Positions 23,151 through 35,294 of a DNA stretch of 64,000 nucleotides are shown here, piece by piece. The stretch's first letter is position 1, and each line of letters begins with the position of its first letter. The stretch spans positions 407,501-471,500 of the forward strand of contig CAMXCT020001513.1 in assembly GCA_947184155.2 (NCBI GenBank), read 5' to 3'. The translations under genes and the position numbers were made by a program. The notes under the pieces were generated by a model. The model worked only from the letters and a program-made list of their open reading frames with translations, ran no database searches and was not told where the DNA came from. The stretch is from Cladocopium goreaui. Taxonomy: Eukaryota; Sar; Dinophyceae; Suessiales; Symbiodiniaceae.

Positions 23151-23353
23151 GTATGCTTTATGGCTCATCTGGTGCGGACAAACCGGGTCTTCTTTCTGGC
23201 GCCTTACCAAAGGCCATGGAACAGTACTTTGACCGTGCTTGCTCGGAACCAAACATACTCACCCTGGCCGCGAGTGGCACGTATCGAAGCCCAACACGCT
23301 ACAATGTCGACAACATACAACATGCAACTGAAACTCTCACCGTCAAACAAAAG
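23151..23353 (+). CDS. Exon-like island, 67-codon open frame
   Basis: CAACCAAG is followed by G and a plus frame ending AAG/GTATTC. It contains GADKPGLLSGALPKAMEQYF and EPNILTLAASGTYRSPTRYN. About 59 percent of codons start with a purine. A second plus frame (AHLVRTNRVFFLAPYQRPW) and a shorter minus frame with a GTGAGT donor are also open. No family recognised. Confidence 0.4.
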
Positions 23354-24127
23354 GTATTCAGAACACCAATGATCATGACAATATGGTGACTAAACCATAT
23401 GGAAAGTGAACATTGGGGTCGTATCATGTGCACAAAGTGATTGTCCTTCTGATTTTTTTTGGGCTGTAAGCCACCTTGAAGGAATGTTGGGTCACATGTA
23501 AACCTGCACCTATAGGTTGAGTGGATGTTGGGGTGACTCTCTTGTCATCGGCAAGCAAACACACGCGGGATATGGAAGGCCAAAGTTTCGATTCACTAAC
23601 GAAAACATAAGTCGTGTTTTTGTCTCCATGTTTTTTTGTTTTCATGTTATTTACCCTCTGGTAATTTAACATTCCCACTCAGTCTTCGACAAAGTTTAAC
23701 TGGGGCTTTCACAACGACAAAGTTTAACTTGGTCTTTGGAAGCGACATGTGTTTACTGGGCATTATCAGACCCAATGAGTACTAGTATAAATATATACCG
23801 GACTCCAGAGTTTCAAACAAATCCCACTCCAAACCCAGAGCGTGAAAAAGTGCGTGAAACGACCGTGAAAAACCCGTGAAAAGACAGTGAAAAACCGGTG
23901 AAAACCAATCAAAAACTTGAGCATGGAAACCACATATTTTTATTCAGAACTTTGAGGATTGATTTACGGATTCGATTAGGCTCAGGGGAAAGGTCACCCT
24001 TTTTTGACCTTTAGTATGGCCAAATGGTATATATATATATATATCAGCAGTCAATGAGTGTCTTTAGTAAAGTCATGGCTTTACTTGGACGACAACGTTT
24101 AACTTTGTTCTTGGAAGTAGTGGGATT

Positions 24128-24209
24128 GCTATGGAAAATGACCATTTATAGTGGATTTACCCATTGAAAATGGTGATTTTCCATAGTTATGTTGGTTTAC
24201 CATAGGGTA
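24128..24209. mobile_element. Degenerate family A copy
   Basis: GCTATGGAAAATGACCATTT to CCATAGTTATGTTGGTTTACC with an altered right end (ATAGGGTAA). Confidence 0.6.
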
Positions 24210-24726
24210 ATTTTCCAATGTACTGAAGCCACAAGAATCTCAAACTGTGATAACTCACCCAGATCGTACTCTGCCCCTGATTTTTGTTAACCCGTTACAT
24301 GTCAAGTTCCCGGTGATTCATTAAAAATGTGTAACCCTAATACTTTCCCTCAATCGAACTAGTGAACTAAACGAAAACCTGAGGGTAGAATGTATTGGAT
24401 CTATTCATGTTTAGGGACCATTCCAGGAGGGTACTTAATACTATTTTGGTTGTGTATGTATATATATATGTATTTATATATATTATATCCATTTCAGGAT
24501 GGTTCAACCATTATCAAAGCCGATGAACTTCATGGATCATTGATGGTTAGACCACAATTATTCATGGTTAAACCCATATTCTGAATGCTTCAACCGCCAT
24601 TTTCGACGGTGAAATTTGATGACAGGATGGTGCCCCCCCCGTTGTGATGTGAACGTTGGTGAACATAGCCCCATCTAAATATAGTTATAAGATGTTATAA
24701 GTATCATAAACCAACTTGACCAACTT

Positions 24727-24812
24727 GTGAAAAATATGAGTTCGTCAGATTGGGATTATTATTCCCAACTATATTGGGGAACATAAAATTCATGTTCCAA
24801 ACCACCAACCAG
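24727..24812. mobile_element. Truncated family B element
   Basis: Lacks the left terminal repeat. The core GAAAAATATGAGTTCGTCAG and the right end CAAACCACCAACCAG are intact. Confidence 0.75.
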
Positions 24813-24856
24813 CAAATCACACTCACCTACCGAATCCAGAAAAACAAAAAACTACC

Positions 24857-25035
24857 AACATATCAACATATCAACATATATCAACATATATCAACATATA
24901 TCAACATATATCAACATATATCAGCATATATCAACATATATCAACATATATCAACATACCAACATATCAACATACCAACATATCAACATATCTACATATC
25001 AACATATCACCATATCAACATACCAACATATCAAC
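24857..25035. repeat. TATCAACATA 10-bp tandem repeat
   Basis: About 17 imperfect copies of a 10-bp unit. The Tyr/Gln/His/Ile-rich frame through it is a repeat artefact. Confidence 0.95.
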
Positions 25036-25118
25036 ATACCCAAAAACAACCAGTATAGTTATTTGCACCAACTTAGCGATTCCGAGTGGCCCCAAATTTT
25101 GCACCCTGGATTTCCCAC

Positions 25119-25170
25119 CTGGAGCTCGACCGGCTCGTCATGGATTTTTCATTCAACACAATGACCGGGC
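25119..25170 (-). CDS. Exon-like island, unidentified product
   Basis: On minus, GCGCCCAG is followed by 16 codons (PVIVLNEKSMTSRSSS) and a CAG/GTGGGA donor, with 75 percent GC third positions. Three plus frames are also open across 25085-25190. Confidence 0.33.
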
Positions 25171-25493
25171 CTGGGCGCGAGGTCCTCGGGGTTTACCATG
25201 AAAAACTGGTGGTTTAAGTCTGAAAAATGAGGATTTAACAATGACAAATGCTGGTTTCACCATGAGAAAAAGATCTTTTCCCATGAATAAACCCATGAAA
25301 CCTGGTGGTTTAACATGGTTTAACTATGAATACTGAGGCTTTGACCATGGTCACCATGGACGTTGAAGGATGAACTATGGCTGAATCATTTGGTAAAGCT
25401 AATAACACCCCAATTATACAGAAGAAATGGATTGGTACTAAGAATAAACAATTGAGAGTTGCAAAAAAATGGGTTTACCACTTCAATATAATA

Positions 25494-25526
<33 letters not shown>

Positions 25527-26392
25527 GTATCCCCAATGAAATAAGTTCCCAAATGTCTTCAATATGGTCAACCATTGCGAGTTTAGATTCACTGCTTCCA
25601 TTCTGTGTCTTTTGCTGAGCTCGATACCCATCAATACAAACAGAAATTCGGGAATGTCGGAATTGATATGCCATTGTTAATATATATATATACACATAAT
25701 ATATATATATAATGTATGTATCTGTTATTACAAGTTTATTGGAGTTCATCACCATGATGTCAAATCAGTTCAATTTCAAACAAAAGGCATGAACAACTTC
25801 TTAAAATTTCACCGATATCCACACCAAGAACCAATATGATTTCTATACATACGTCATTATATATATATATATTATACACATGGGCTTGTCAGTACCCCTG
25901 AAATCCATTGATTTATCTTGAGTTTCCCTTTTAAATTGTGTAAATTGCTTGTAGAGCCCATTTTCAAGAAGAAAAACACAATATGTCTATTGTGTGCTGA
26001 CATTTTTATCAGAAAGTGGTGTACAATCCCATGGTTTTCCCATAGAAATGGACGTACAGAGAAGGTACCAACACCTCCACGATATTACACATTTTTTTCA
26101 GGTTTTCAATGGCTTTCATGGTGTTTCCATGTACTAACATGTTGGCTTACATTTGGTGCACCATGGTTTCTCATTCTTTGTACTCTTTCTATGTTCTGGA
26201 AACACTTCCATGTTCCTAACAATTTATGCTGGATTTATATGTTTGGTACTACTCTCCAGCAAACTCGGATAGCGAACTGGAAAACCACCATGTTGCACAG
26301 CTCAATTTATCAATGGTGCAGAATATGTCCAAAGCTATTTGGAGGTTTCCTGAAATGGGGGTACCCCCCAGTCATCATCCATTTTTTTCAAG

Positions 26393-26465
26393 GATTTTCC
26401 ATGAAAGAACCGTCCAGCCCCGGACATGCCTTGAGACCTCGTCGGCACCTCAGATTTCGGCCATG
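26393..26465. CDS. Exon-like island, strand unresolved
   Basis: Plus: TTTTTTTCAAG then G, IFHERTVQPRTCLETSSAPQ, and ATG/GTTCGA. Minus: FNATIEPWPKSEVPTRSQGM. A 194-codon plus frame crosses the region but has no coding signature outside the island. Confidence 0.3.
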
Positions 26466-26722
26466 GTTCGATGGTGGCATTGAACTCTCCTCACCAGATT
26501 AAGTTATTCAATAGCAACTAGTTGGTTATAGTAGTAGATTCATATTAGATCATTCATGTTAAAATTTATAAGCCCGGAATCCCTCTAGGATGCTGAATTC
26601 AGGACATAAGTTTTTTACGGTTTTATTTAACAGTTAAATACTTCGAGAATTAGGAACTTCAACTGTTATCAAAGAAAATGTCTTGTAGTTTACTAAATAT
26701 CCTCCGGTGCCAACATGGCAAG

Positions 26723-26782
26723 CTGGAATGGTTTAAGGATTGTCCGGGCAGACCGGGAAGACCACTTCCTTTCGCTCGCTTG
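26723..26782 (+). CDS. Exon-like island with GTGAGG donor
   Basis: ATGGCAAG is followed by exactly 20 plus codons, LEWFKDCPGRPGRPLPFARL, and TTG/GTGAGG. Two minus frames are open as well. It would join in phase after 26393-26465. Confidence 0.33.
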
Positions 26783-27011
26783 GTGAGGCTTGCCATATTG
26801 GGACCATAAGCCAACCTAGTGACACGGCAACCCCATCTAATCAACCAAAGATCATTTATCAATATTAATGACGCATATCCATATTCTGAATTCTTATATA
26901 TATATATATATCTTATTATATCTCTTGGATATCATGGTGAAAATGACCAACCAACCAAATTATTTGGTTAAAGAAATTCCACAACTTATAACAATCGATC
27001 ATCCCTTGCAG

Positions 27012-27262
27012 CTGCTGCCACAGCGAGCGGAGAAAATTGGTCACTACTTACACTACTTCCCCTGAGCGATGAAATACCCTATAGGGCCCTGTCCCATGAC
27101 ACGTTTCTGATGCAGAAGAGAACGACGATAAATTCGGGTACTGCAAATAGGTACCCTGTCGATGGGCTCTTAGCTCGATTTCACAACAGACCATCATTGA
27201 TCAACTCCACATATCGATTGCTAAAGTCCCTATCAGTCATGTGTAAATCACCATTTAACTTA
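27012..27262 (+). CDS. Exon-like island, about 83 codons
   Basis: CCTTGCAG leads into a plus frame containing WSLLTLLPLSDEIPYRALSH and PSLINSTYRLLKSLSVMCKS that stays open up to and through the family C element at 27263. Product unknown. An ATG at 27110 is a possible internal start. Confidence 0.35.
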
Positions 27263-27352
27263 CCCATAGGATCCATGTATGCTATATATGGTAACATTTA
27301 CCATCAATATACCCCAAATGTTAGCATATATGCCATACATGGATCCTATGGG
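27263..27352. mobile_element. Family C MITE-like element, TTA duplication
   Basis: CCCATAGGATCCATGTATG to CATACATGGATCCTATGGG with TTA directly outside both ends (27260-27262 and 27353-27355). The element plus duplication is 93 bp and the surrounding plus frame reads through it without a stop. Confidence 0.93.
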
Positions 27353-27560
27353 TTATATGTGGTGGTTTCAAATGCGGGATTTTCAAAACCATGGGTTTCA
27401 ATACTAAATTGGTCTAATTTTGAATGGTTGGGGGGCCACATGGTACATCCACCTGTCGCCTGCTTGGAGGTTCCTTAAAATTTTGAATGCATCATAAATT
27501 GGGATGTAGCTAGGAAAAATGAGGATCTAATTAAGGAACCCCCCCATTGTTCTTTGCCAG

Positions 27561-27745
27561 TTCTTCGCCTAACAAATCCCCATCAACAGGTTTTCTTTAT
27601 CCTTCTGTTACTGGTGCATCCGCCATACCATCCGACCACTGAGTTTGCGGACGGGATAATCTTTGGGTTGTTCCTTAGGGACTCTCTGTGCTGGATGCGC
27701 TTGGGAAATGGGGTCGTCCATCTTGACGAAAAGTTGCGTTGGTGA
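27561..27745 (+). CDS. Possible terminal exon with a hydrophobic segment
   Basis: TTTGCCAG is followed by a plus frame to TGA at 27743-27745 containing QVFFILLLLVHPPYHPTTEF and then SLCWMRLGNGVVHLDEKLRW. It can join to 27012-27262 across the family C element in phase. A minus frame, KEQPKDYPVRKLSGRM before GTATGG, competes. Confidence 0.35.
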
Positions 27746-28524
27746 TTATATATATATATATATGGATAAATCATAATAATTGACTAACCTGAGAAATCTG
27801 GCTATTTTGGAAACAATGCCTTGCTAACCATGATTACAGTGAGGTTGCAGTGAGGTTGTTATTTTTTTCTCCATAGATAGGTAGATAGATACAGATACAA
27901 TATATATATATATACACATGACATATCAGTATTACTATGCATGTTCATGCAGGTTCTTCCTCTCCGGTGTATTCCAAGTGAATCCACGTCATTCCAAGTG
28001 ATTCCATTGCTTCCAATGAATAAATCTACATGTACCCCAAACAGGGAACAAGTTGTTCCCGTAAACGAAGAGTTTGTGGAAAACCCATCATTTGGGGATC
28101 TATATAATTTTCCTTAAAGAAGAGTATGTCTGTTCCACATGGGGGCTCCCTGAAATGGGGGTACCTCTAAATCATCCATTTTAATGGGGTTGTCCACTAT
28201 AAACCATCTATTTTGGGGTACCCCCCTATGTTATGGAAACTCCATGAAACTCCCACATCGAAGTGTTAGTTTACCCGGTAACAAGGATGGGCTGGGCAGG
28301 TCATTCTACAGCATGTCGTTTTGGACGCTGCCGTGACGGGCACCACCATGACAGAACGTCTGGTCAAACATCATCGACCAACACATCATCGACCAACACA
28401 TCATTCAACTCATTCATCTCATCCATAAAACACAACATCTTCACTAAACACAAAACACAGAACCGTCAACAAACAAATATTTCTCTATCCATCTGGGTAA
28501 ATTATAGGGACATTTACTCACCTG

Positions 28525-28650
28525 AAAGTTACGGGTTACGGTCGTTCGCGCACGCCGCTGAGCTGTCCCTGCTGGCTGCTGAAAGGCAGAACCTTCGTCC
28601 ATCTCATGGCAGATCCTTCTCCCAATGCACTCTTCCTGGCGGCTGAAAAA
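28525..28650. CDS. Exon-like island, strand unresolved
   Basis: Minus: TTTTTTCAG acceptor and a strong CAG/GTGAGTAA donor with a 40-codon frame. Plus: WLLKGRTFVHLMADPSPNAL after CTGAAAG. The strong donor slightly favours minus. Confidence 0.33.
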
Positions 28651-28795
28651 AAATGGGATCCTTTTGTTCAATGTTTAAGTGGGTTGTAAAAGTTGTAACC
28701 CCAATAACGGAAATAAAGTAGGTTTAATCCACCTACTTTGTAGGGTTAATCCAGCCACTTACTAAGTGGGATTAGCCACCAGGAAAATCTTCACC

Positions 28796-28915
28796 GGAAA
28801 CCCATGTTTTTTTTTACCAAACAACAGCTGGTTTCTACCGCAAATTGTCCCATCCAATTCTGTGAGTTGGGAGATGGGGGACCCCTGGGGACCCCATGGT
28901 TTCGCCGACTTGTAG
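28796..28915. CDS. Exon-like island, strand unresolved
   Basis: Minus: SPISQLTELDGTICGRNQLL. Plus: after AACAACAG, LVSTANCPIQFCELGDGGPL to CTT/GTAGAA. Both are open; no product. Confidence 0.3.
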
Positions 28916-29631
28916 AATCAACAATGGGGATAAGCCGGATAAGTATTTGCTGATTTGGCGAGTCAATTGTCAATAGGGTCATTTAAAGGGAAACACACAC
29001 ACACATAGGAACATCCTGAAGTCCGGGACAAAGCAGACCCGGACCGGGACATGGTACTATTGATGAGATGCTATTTAACATGCCACCGCAGAACATGAAT
29101 GAATATTGATAAATATGGACTCGGACTGTTGACTTGTTATTCATTTAACATTATGACTGTATCACCCTTGATGAATAGTTAACTATGAATAAAATGCTTA
29201 TGATGACAAAAACCAACGTCATATCCATCTCTTATAATTCCTGAATATCTGTATATATATAATACACAGTATCCAGTAGTATAGCATATGTATATATATA
29301 TATATAGATAGCAGGTACAAGTTGATGTATCTATCAGGAGTGACCTCCAAGTGATTACCCAGTTGATCTTCTGCCATCTTAAAACTACTGAAATAGGGAT
29401 GCTGTCTAAATCTGAGGAATTTTGAGATGATGTTTCTTTCTTTAGGAAGATCAGAAAACTGTTTGGTAGGATTCATGGTCGCAAGATTGACACAAGCCAA
29501 TAGAAAGCTGCCAAATAGAAGTGAGACTTCTAAAAATGGTCAGGAATCGAGGATCCAGTTGAAAGAAGTGAGCCCCCAAGAATAGTTGAAGAAACTCAAA
29601 ATTCTCAATTTCAAAAAAACTGAATTGAAAA

Positions 29632-29692
29632 CATAAGCCATAAGCCATAAGCCATAAGCCATAAGCCATAAGCCATAAGCCATAAGCCATTT
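29632..29692. repeat. CCATAAG 7-bp tandem repeat
   Basis: About eight perfect copies of CATAAGC. The MAYGLWL frames through it are artefacts. Confidence 0.97.
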
Positions 29693-29821
29693 ATAAATGA
29701 CTTAGCAACAATGAAAGCCCCAAGGATCGCACCTGGTCCGCTGTGTCACCTCACTGCGAGATCAACATTTTTCAGGGTCCCATTGAGGTGGAAAAAAGAT
29801 GTGTTTCTTTCAACCAAGATC

Positions 29822-29938
29822 CAGTTATAGCCATGGCTATTAGTGAACTAACTGGTTATTAACCTATGGGATAAAATACATGACCTATAAATGGGGTCTT
29901 CTATCCGTACTTATAACTGGTATTTCGGGCCATAACTG
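29822..29938. mobile_element. Family D MITE-like element
   Basis: CAGTTATAGCCATGGCTATT to TTCGGGCCATAACTG, followed by TA. Long variant with AACCTATGGGATAAAATACATG. Confidence 0.82.
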
Positions 29939-29982
29939 TATCCAGTTCAGGTGATCATCAATCAGGTTTTGGGCAACCAGTA

Positions 29983-30088
29983 CTGGTTGGTGCTTGAGCC
30001 ACCCCTCTGAAAAATATGAGTTCGTCAGTTGGGATGATGACATTCCCAATATATGGAAAGTCATAAAATTCATGTTCCAAACCACCAA
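29983..30088. mobile_element. Family B element with eroded right end
   Basis: CTGGTTGGTGCTTGAGCC with an intact core. The right end CCAAACCACCAAAAAA has lost the final CCAG. Confidence 0.78.
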
Positions 30089-30210
30089 AAAAATGGTATT
30101 GCTTGATATATCTTGTTATACTGGTCAGATAGGTATTTCACATCAACCAGGCATTGGTATTGTATATATCAAGCATGAAAGTGATGTGAAATATCAATCA
30201 ATACCTACAG

Positions 30211-30294
30211 CCGGTTTTGGGGGGGCCATCCATCTTCCTATGGCCCCGGCATGGCTCACAGGAGAAGCCAGCCGGGCAATTCTGGATACTCTTG
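30211..30294 (+). CDS. Exon-like island, unidentified product
   Basis: ACCTACAG is followed by a plus frame GFGGAIHLPMAPAWLTGEAS and a CTTG/GTGAAC donor. About 41 percent of codons start with G, against 22 percent for the Cys-containing minus mirror frame. Product unknown. Confidence 0.4.
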
Positions 30295-30444
30295 GTGAAC
30301 ATGGAACATGGCGAAACAAACCAACTTGGCCGTTGATAGCTGATTTACCTATAAAATAAATTAAAATCAGCCAAGTTGGTAAATCACCTTGGATATTAAC
30401 GGCCATAGATTTACAAATAGCCATTTACCCATGGCTCATGGTAG

Positions 30445-30602
30445 ACTTTGCCATGTGAGGGTAAATTCACTGCCCAACTGCCCCAAAACGCTCCCTGTGA
30501 TTTGCTCCATCTCAATCTTTGGCGCCATGGCGCCACTGGTGGACACCATTCTTCGGCGACTTTGGATGCAAATAATTTCCCAAATGCGACGCCAGCAAAT
30601 CA
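30445..30602. CDS. Exon-like island, minus slightly favoured
   Basis: Minus: MVSTSGAMAPKIEMEQITGS continuing VLGQLGSEFT, with 63 percent purine first positions. Two plus frames are fully open, one hydrophobic (LPVICSISIFGAMAPL). Confidence 0.33.
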
Positions 30603-30807
30603 GCTTCATTTATATCATTTATATCTCGAAGCCCAGGTTATCTTGCACGTCTTAGATTTATATGCATCTGTATACATTATGATAGATTACAATAATTCAC
30701 CAGCATGAGATCTTAGGCACTGATACCACCAACCATTTGTAGCGAGGTCGCAGTGAGGTTGTTTTAATTGATCCAAAGATGTGGAATCTCTGGTAACAAA
30801 TTACTGA

Positions 30808-30928
30808 TACCATCTGGTTATTTAACATAGCCATGGAAAATCCCCAAAATAAATGGAGGTTTCAAGCTGGGAAAATCATCTATAAATGGGCCATTTTCCA
30901 TGGCTATGTTAATCATAACCAGAGGGTA
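30808..30928. mobile_element. Family A MITE-like element
   Basis: TACCATCTGGTTATTTAACA to ATAACCAGAGGGTA with the GCCATGG subfamily core seen also at 45585-45672. Confidence 0.8.
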
Positions 30929-30952
30929 ATAAGAATCCATGATCTTCTCCTG

Positions 30953-31135
30953 GCGCCTCAAATCCACATTCTGAGAGGGAGAACTTTCAAGGTACACTCC
31001 GCATGGCATTTGGGCAGCTTTTGTATGCTTCGGTCCTCCCATTCTGAGGAGGAAGACTTGCATGCCTCCAACCCAGTAGGGGACTCTTCCAAAAAGACGC
31101 AATTATCCCATCTGCTCCATGGTATGCTAGAATAA
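30953..31135. CDS. Exon-like island, strand unresolved
   Basis: Plus: MLRSSHSEEEDLHASNPVGD, open to a stop at 31135. Minus: LEACKSSSSEWEDRSIQKLP before a GTTCTC donor. Both are hydrophilic and unrecognised. Confidence 0.3.
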
Positions 31136-31436
31136 TTGCATCTAATTACCCGCGGTTCTCAAAATTGGATACCAAATCTCACATACCCCTTTTCAGACAA
31201 GCCCAAATTCAAATATCATTGTGGTCGTGAAATGTTGTTTTTTAGATCCTATAATAATATTCAAACTATATCTCCATATTGGTTGTTGGTTAATATTGTT
31301 ATATATGGTTATATCATATCATGCTATATATATAATTCTATATATCATGTTATATCATATGCCAATTCTTGTTGTTTTTCTATGTTTTTCTTCCCCATGA
31401 TGGTTTCAACATGTTTAAACCACCCATTTCCCTAAG

Positions 31437-31529
31437 CAACATGGCGGCTGCCGGTGCTGGTCTCGTCACCAGGGATCTGCACCTGGAACCTGCAGCAGTC
31501 GTTTCAATGGATTGGATTGGTTTATATAA
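31437..31529. CDS. Exon-like island, possible start exon
   Basis: Plus: MAAAGAGLVTRDLHLEPAAV, about half of codons starting with G, to AAG/GTAAAC. Minus: CTGCTGCAG then FQVQIPGDETSTGSRH with 81 percent GC third positions. Both have strong support, so strand is left open. Confidence 0.35.
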
Positions 31530-32234
31530 GGTAAACAAAAACAAAAAAAAACGATCAGGAAACACTCATTTTTATGGAACAAATAGGTTTCCTTCATACT
31601 TTCCCTTCAGCCAATCCATTGATTGTTACAGTTATGGCGCCAGTTTGGGAGCTATGGGATGATTTATACCTCCAACTACGGTGAAAAACATATCCATGAG
31701 GTCACAAGCCAGTTGTAACTGTGGCTACAGCATAGATTTAAACCATAACTAGTGGTAACTATGAATCTCCTTTAATTCATGGAATAGTAGTGGGATCTAT
31801 CAACCGGTGCAGGATGGATCATCCACAGTATGTTGTATAAGTTCTGTACATAATTGGTAAGAAAAAGGTAGAACTTCTGGTTTCATAATCTGTGACATAT
31901 TTGTTGCTGAATGTTTAGTAATTAAAGCGATACTTAGTAAAACATTCCCTACCATAAATGGGTGGTATAAACCATCAAAATATGGTTGGTTTGTTGTTGT
32001 TTTACTAACATTACTTAATATTAATATCTCTGGGTAAATTACAATATTTCACGAACCTGAAATAACGCTATATATGGTGCGCAATTTCCCTTATGAACCA
32101 TCATTCCAGTGAGGTCGCAGTGAGGTCGCTATAATTTAACCATATCATCTACTAGATACATTGCCATATTGTTATATCGCCATAAATGGGTGCTACACAC
32201 CATGCCCAAATAGTAGCTGGTAGCTTTCCGAATC

Positions 32235-32388
32235 TATATGCTTTCCGAATCGAGAAGTCGAGATCTCCATTCCAAGTCCCCCGGCCTTCATGCGCATGTT
32301 TGGAAGAAGTTTGGGCATAGCCTCCCCCGCCGCCCAGATCCCAGATGGATTCCCTCCACTGGCCATGGGATGAGCCATCACTCCTGCT
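32235..32388. CDS. Exon-like island, strand unresolved
   Basis: Plus: after CGAGAAG, EISIPSPPAFMRMFGRSLGI with about two thirds GC third positions. Minus: SSHGQWRESIWDLGGGGGYA after ACAGCAG. No product. Confidence 0.3.
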
Positions 32389-32404
32389 GTTTTTTGGCCC
32401 ATGG

Positions 32405-32518
32405 CCATGGCTATTAGTTGTAACTGCTTATAAATGGGATTATACATGACCTATAAATGGGGGTTTTCTTAGTACTTATAACTGGTATTTTGGGCCATAA
32501 CTCCATAACTGTGCAACT
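32405..32518. mobile_element. Degenerate family D copy
   Basis: GGCCATGGCTATTAGTTG to TTTTGGGCCATAACT with the long-variant core. The left end is eroded. Confidence 0.65.
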
Positions 32519-33329
32519 AAGGTGAAAAAACAATCTGAAGAGGTGAAAAGGGCTACAGATCTACAACATTCTACAACTGCTCAGGGCTACAAGTGGTGAA
32601 ATTCGTAAACAACCTCAAGGTAAAATTACCCTGCACATTGACAAGGTAAAAACTCTTCAGGGCTACAACTCTGAGGTTCGTAAATGATGCGGAAAAAGAA
32701 CCCCCGTCGATTGCGTTTTTTTTTTTTCACTTTCAATCGTCAAAAAATATGTTCCAAGAAAAAAACATGTTAATGCTGTGTGTTTGTAGAAGAATACACA
32801 AGAAATAAATCACTTTAAATCGGTAGCATGTGTTTAACGGTTCAACAACTATGCAAAATTGATACTTGATCAACTTAATCAAGGGGGCCTTGTCCAATCC
32901 CCCAAAAACGCACACTGCAGCTCACTGCTTGGTGGTTAGAAATCCTCCCTGAACAAGTATTACTCTTCATGAGGGGATCATCATCCCCCGTTACAATGGA
33001 ACATATGTTTGAGACCTCTTCAAACCAACCAGTTACCAATCAGTTTGTGACCTGTTCGTTCAATACACCGTCCAACTAAACCCGTAAAGTTGCGATCCTA
33101 TGACCTCTTCAAAGTGCGCTAGATCATTTTCCAAAAACAGGTTAGGTGTGTATTTTTTTTTTAATTGGGGTCCCCCAAAATCATCAATAGATGGATTTTC
33201 CATTATAAACCATCCATTTGGGGTACCTCCATTTATGGAACGACATGGAACGACCCATGGTAAAATCATTGGTTCCCACCTAAAAAGAAAAAAAACAATT
33301 TGGGATGATGTGGGTGCCCTCCATTTTAA

Positions 33330-33468
33330 ACAACCCCTCCATGTCAGTGGCGTCGCACCATGTCGCACCCCTCGGCGCCTGCCCTTTCCATTGCGGCGCT
33401 GCCATTGGCATCGTCGATCGTGTGTTGGATTCAGTTCTGAGCTCCTTATCATGGAGGGTTAAGCAACA
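33330..33468. CDS. Exon-like island, strand unresolved
   Basis: Plus: MSVASHHVAPLGACPFHCGA to AGG/GTTAAG. Minus: APQWKGQAPRGATWCDATDM. Both are open over about 40 codons. Confidence 0.3.
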
Positions 33469-33849
33469 AAAATGGGGATTGACAGTTGATGTTCGTTAAG
33501 TTAAGTTGCTTTCTAACTCGGATAACTAAGGTCCCTAGTGATGAAATAACGTGAAACTACATGAAATAACATTAAATAACATTAAATAACTATAGTTCGG
33601 GGCTATGAAACAAGTTAGAACTAGTGGGCACCACTTTTTTATGGGTCGAAAGTTGGTACATGGGGTATGGTCATCCATCCCAGTATGGGAATCCCTAATA
33701 AACTGATTGATGATTCCATAATCCTTATAATGAGTACATCAATCTCTCATGTACTCCTTAGTGGTCACCAGTGGACATGACGACCATCCCCTGAAGTGGA
33801 CAATGGTGATCTGCTTGATGGTGGAGCCACCTATTCCACTATGATTGTC

Positions 33850-33975
33850 AATTGGTCTCTATCTCTCTCTCTCTCTATCCATCAATACATATATATATAT
33901 ATACATACACACAAATGTACTAGTACATACATATACATCTATATATATAGTATACATACATATAATACAACAAGC

Positions 33976-34006
<31 letters not shown>

Positions 34007-34330
34007 CATACATAATATAGTAATACGGATGGTAAACATAATACTGCAATAGTAAAAATAACAATAATAATACATATATTAATATCTATATATATAATAA
34101 TAACAATAACAATAATACTAATACTAATACTACTACTAATAATAATATTAATAATAATAATTATTATTATATATATATATTACAATACATCTTTAGAGTG
34201 TATATATATATATTGTTTATATGACATATATGTAACATAAATGTACATATATATATATATATATGTATATACATAATATTATATATATATTGTGTATACA
34301 TATGTTCTAACTTAGCCAGTGTAAAAGCAA
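33850..34330. repeat. AT microsatellite tract
   Basis: Runs of (TA)n, TACATA and AATAATA with a short CT run at the left. No gene. Confidence 0.95.
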
Positions 34331-34530
34331 TTTATGATCATCCTAGAATAGATATAATCCTCCACTTTCCGGTCCACGTTCCAGTCCAATACAACTGTGG
34401 CCCTAAACAGATATAAATGAATGGGATACTATCTCCTGCAACATGAGGTTTTCTAAAGCCAGTTATAAGTGTTAAGGGCTACAACATGCATATTATGCAG
34501 TTTTCATTTTTTTACAACTATCTCCTCCAG

Positions 34531-34692
34531 GATGCATGTGGAACCCCCCAAGCCAGATCAGCTCTTCCAAGTGACCCGTGGAGCAATTGGCCGTGGCACC
34601 TGCTGTCACTTTAGCCAATGGCGGGGGTTTGGGATCCAAGATCCATGATCCACCACAACCATTGCAGATTCTTAGCATTTCCATTGCCATAC
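34531..34692. CDS. Exon-like island, both acceptors strong
   Basis: Plus: a pyrimidine tract ending TCTCCTCCAG then G, and MHVEPPKPDQLFQVTRGAIG to TGA at 34648. Minus: TTTTTTGCAG then a frame with a CNGCGG motif. Strand unresolved, but exon status is well supported by the splice context. Confidence 0.37.
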
Positions 34693-34796
34693 CCTGCAAA
34701 AAATGACAAATTCTTTGCTAGGATTAAAGTACCCATCTAAGATTGACCTAGTTTCTTAGGTCAAGTTTTTTGGGGTGAACAAAAAAACTTACAGCG

Positions 34797-34889
34797 CCCG
34801 GCCTGGACTGTCTTACGACCAGGTGGCAGGATGATCATTCGCTTTTCCTGACCCGCTTCCCCCAGAGAATTGGGGGGAATCCTGGAATG
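34797..34889. CDS. Exon-like island, strand unresolved
   Basis: Minus: TCATTCCAG then G, EKRMIILPPGRKTVQAGR, and a GTAAGT donor. Plus: ACTTACAG then PGLDCLTTRWQDDHSLFLTR open to 34918. The minus splice sites are the better pair. Confidence 0.37.
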
Positions 34890-35294
34890 AGACGAAATAC
34901 ATATTTTTCTCTATGACAAACCCACTCCGTGAAACCTGGTTCCTAGTCAGTCCAAGGGTATCTGTTTATTTACTTCTTTTTGGGGTTCCAGTGTTCTTGT
35001 TCTTTTTGAAGGGATTGTGCACAAAAGATTTCAACACGGAAGCCGCACAGGAGCCTGAATCCATTGAATTTGGAACCTCTGCATCTAAACAGCACCCAGA
35101 ACATGCAGCGCAGATGGATCAAACCACTTAAAACACTTTGAACCTGGACCTAGATTTCCCAATACGAGTACACAATGGCCTACATCAACATCCGAAAAAA
35201 AAAAAACACTTTTATTCAATTCCATTCTATTCACACTCTTCCATTCTATGCAACAGTATATGCAACATGTTTTAGGATTTCGGTTTGCCAAAAC

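Noticed and set aside
24857-25035. Regular 10-bp repeats considered as a CRISPR-like array
   Set aside because: There are no spacers; the units are contiguous and the genome is eukaryotic.
25918-26502. 194-codon plus frame, the longest in the window
   Set aside because: Most of it is low-GC sequence without codon bias, crossing obvious non-exonic stretches. Only the last part overlaps a GC-rich island, and there another frame fits better.
29451-29690. Frame with MAYGLWL repeats
   Set aside because: Translation of the 7-bp CCATAAG repeat.
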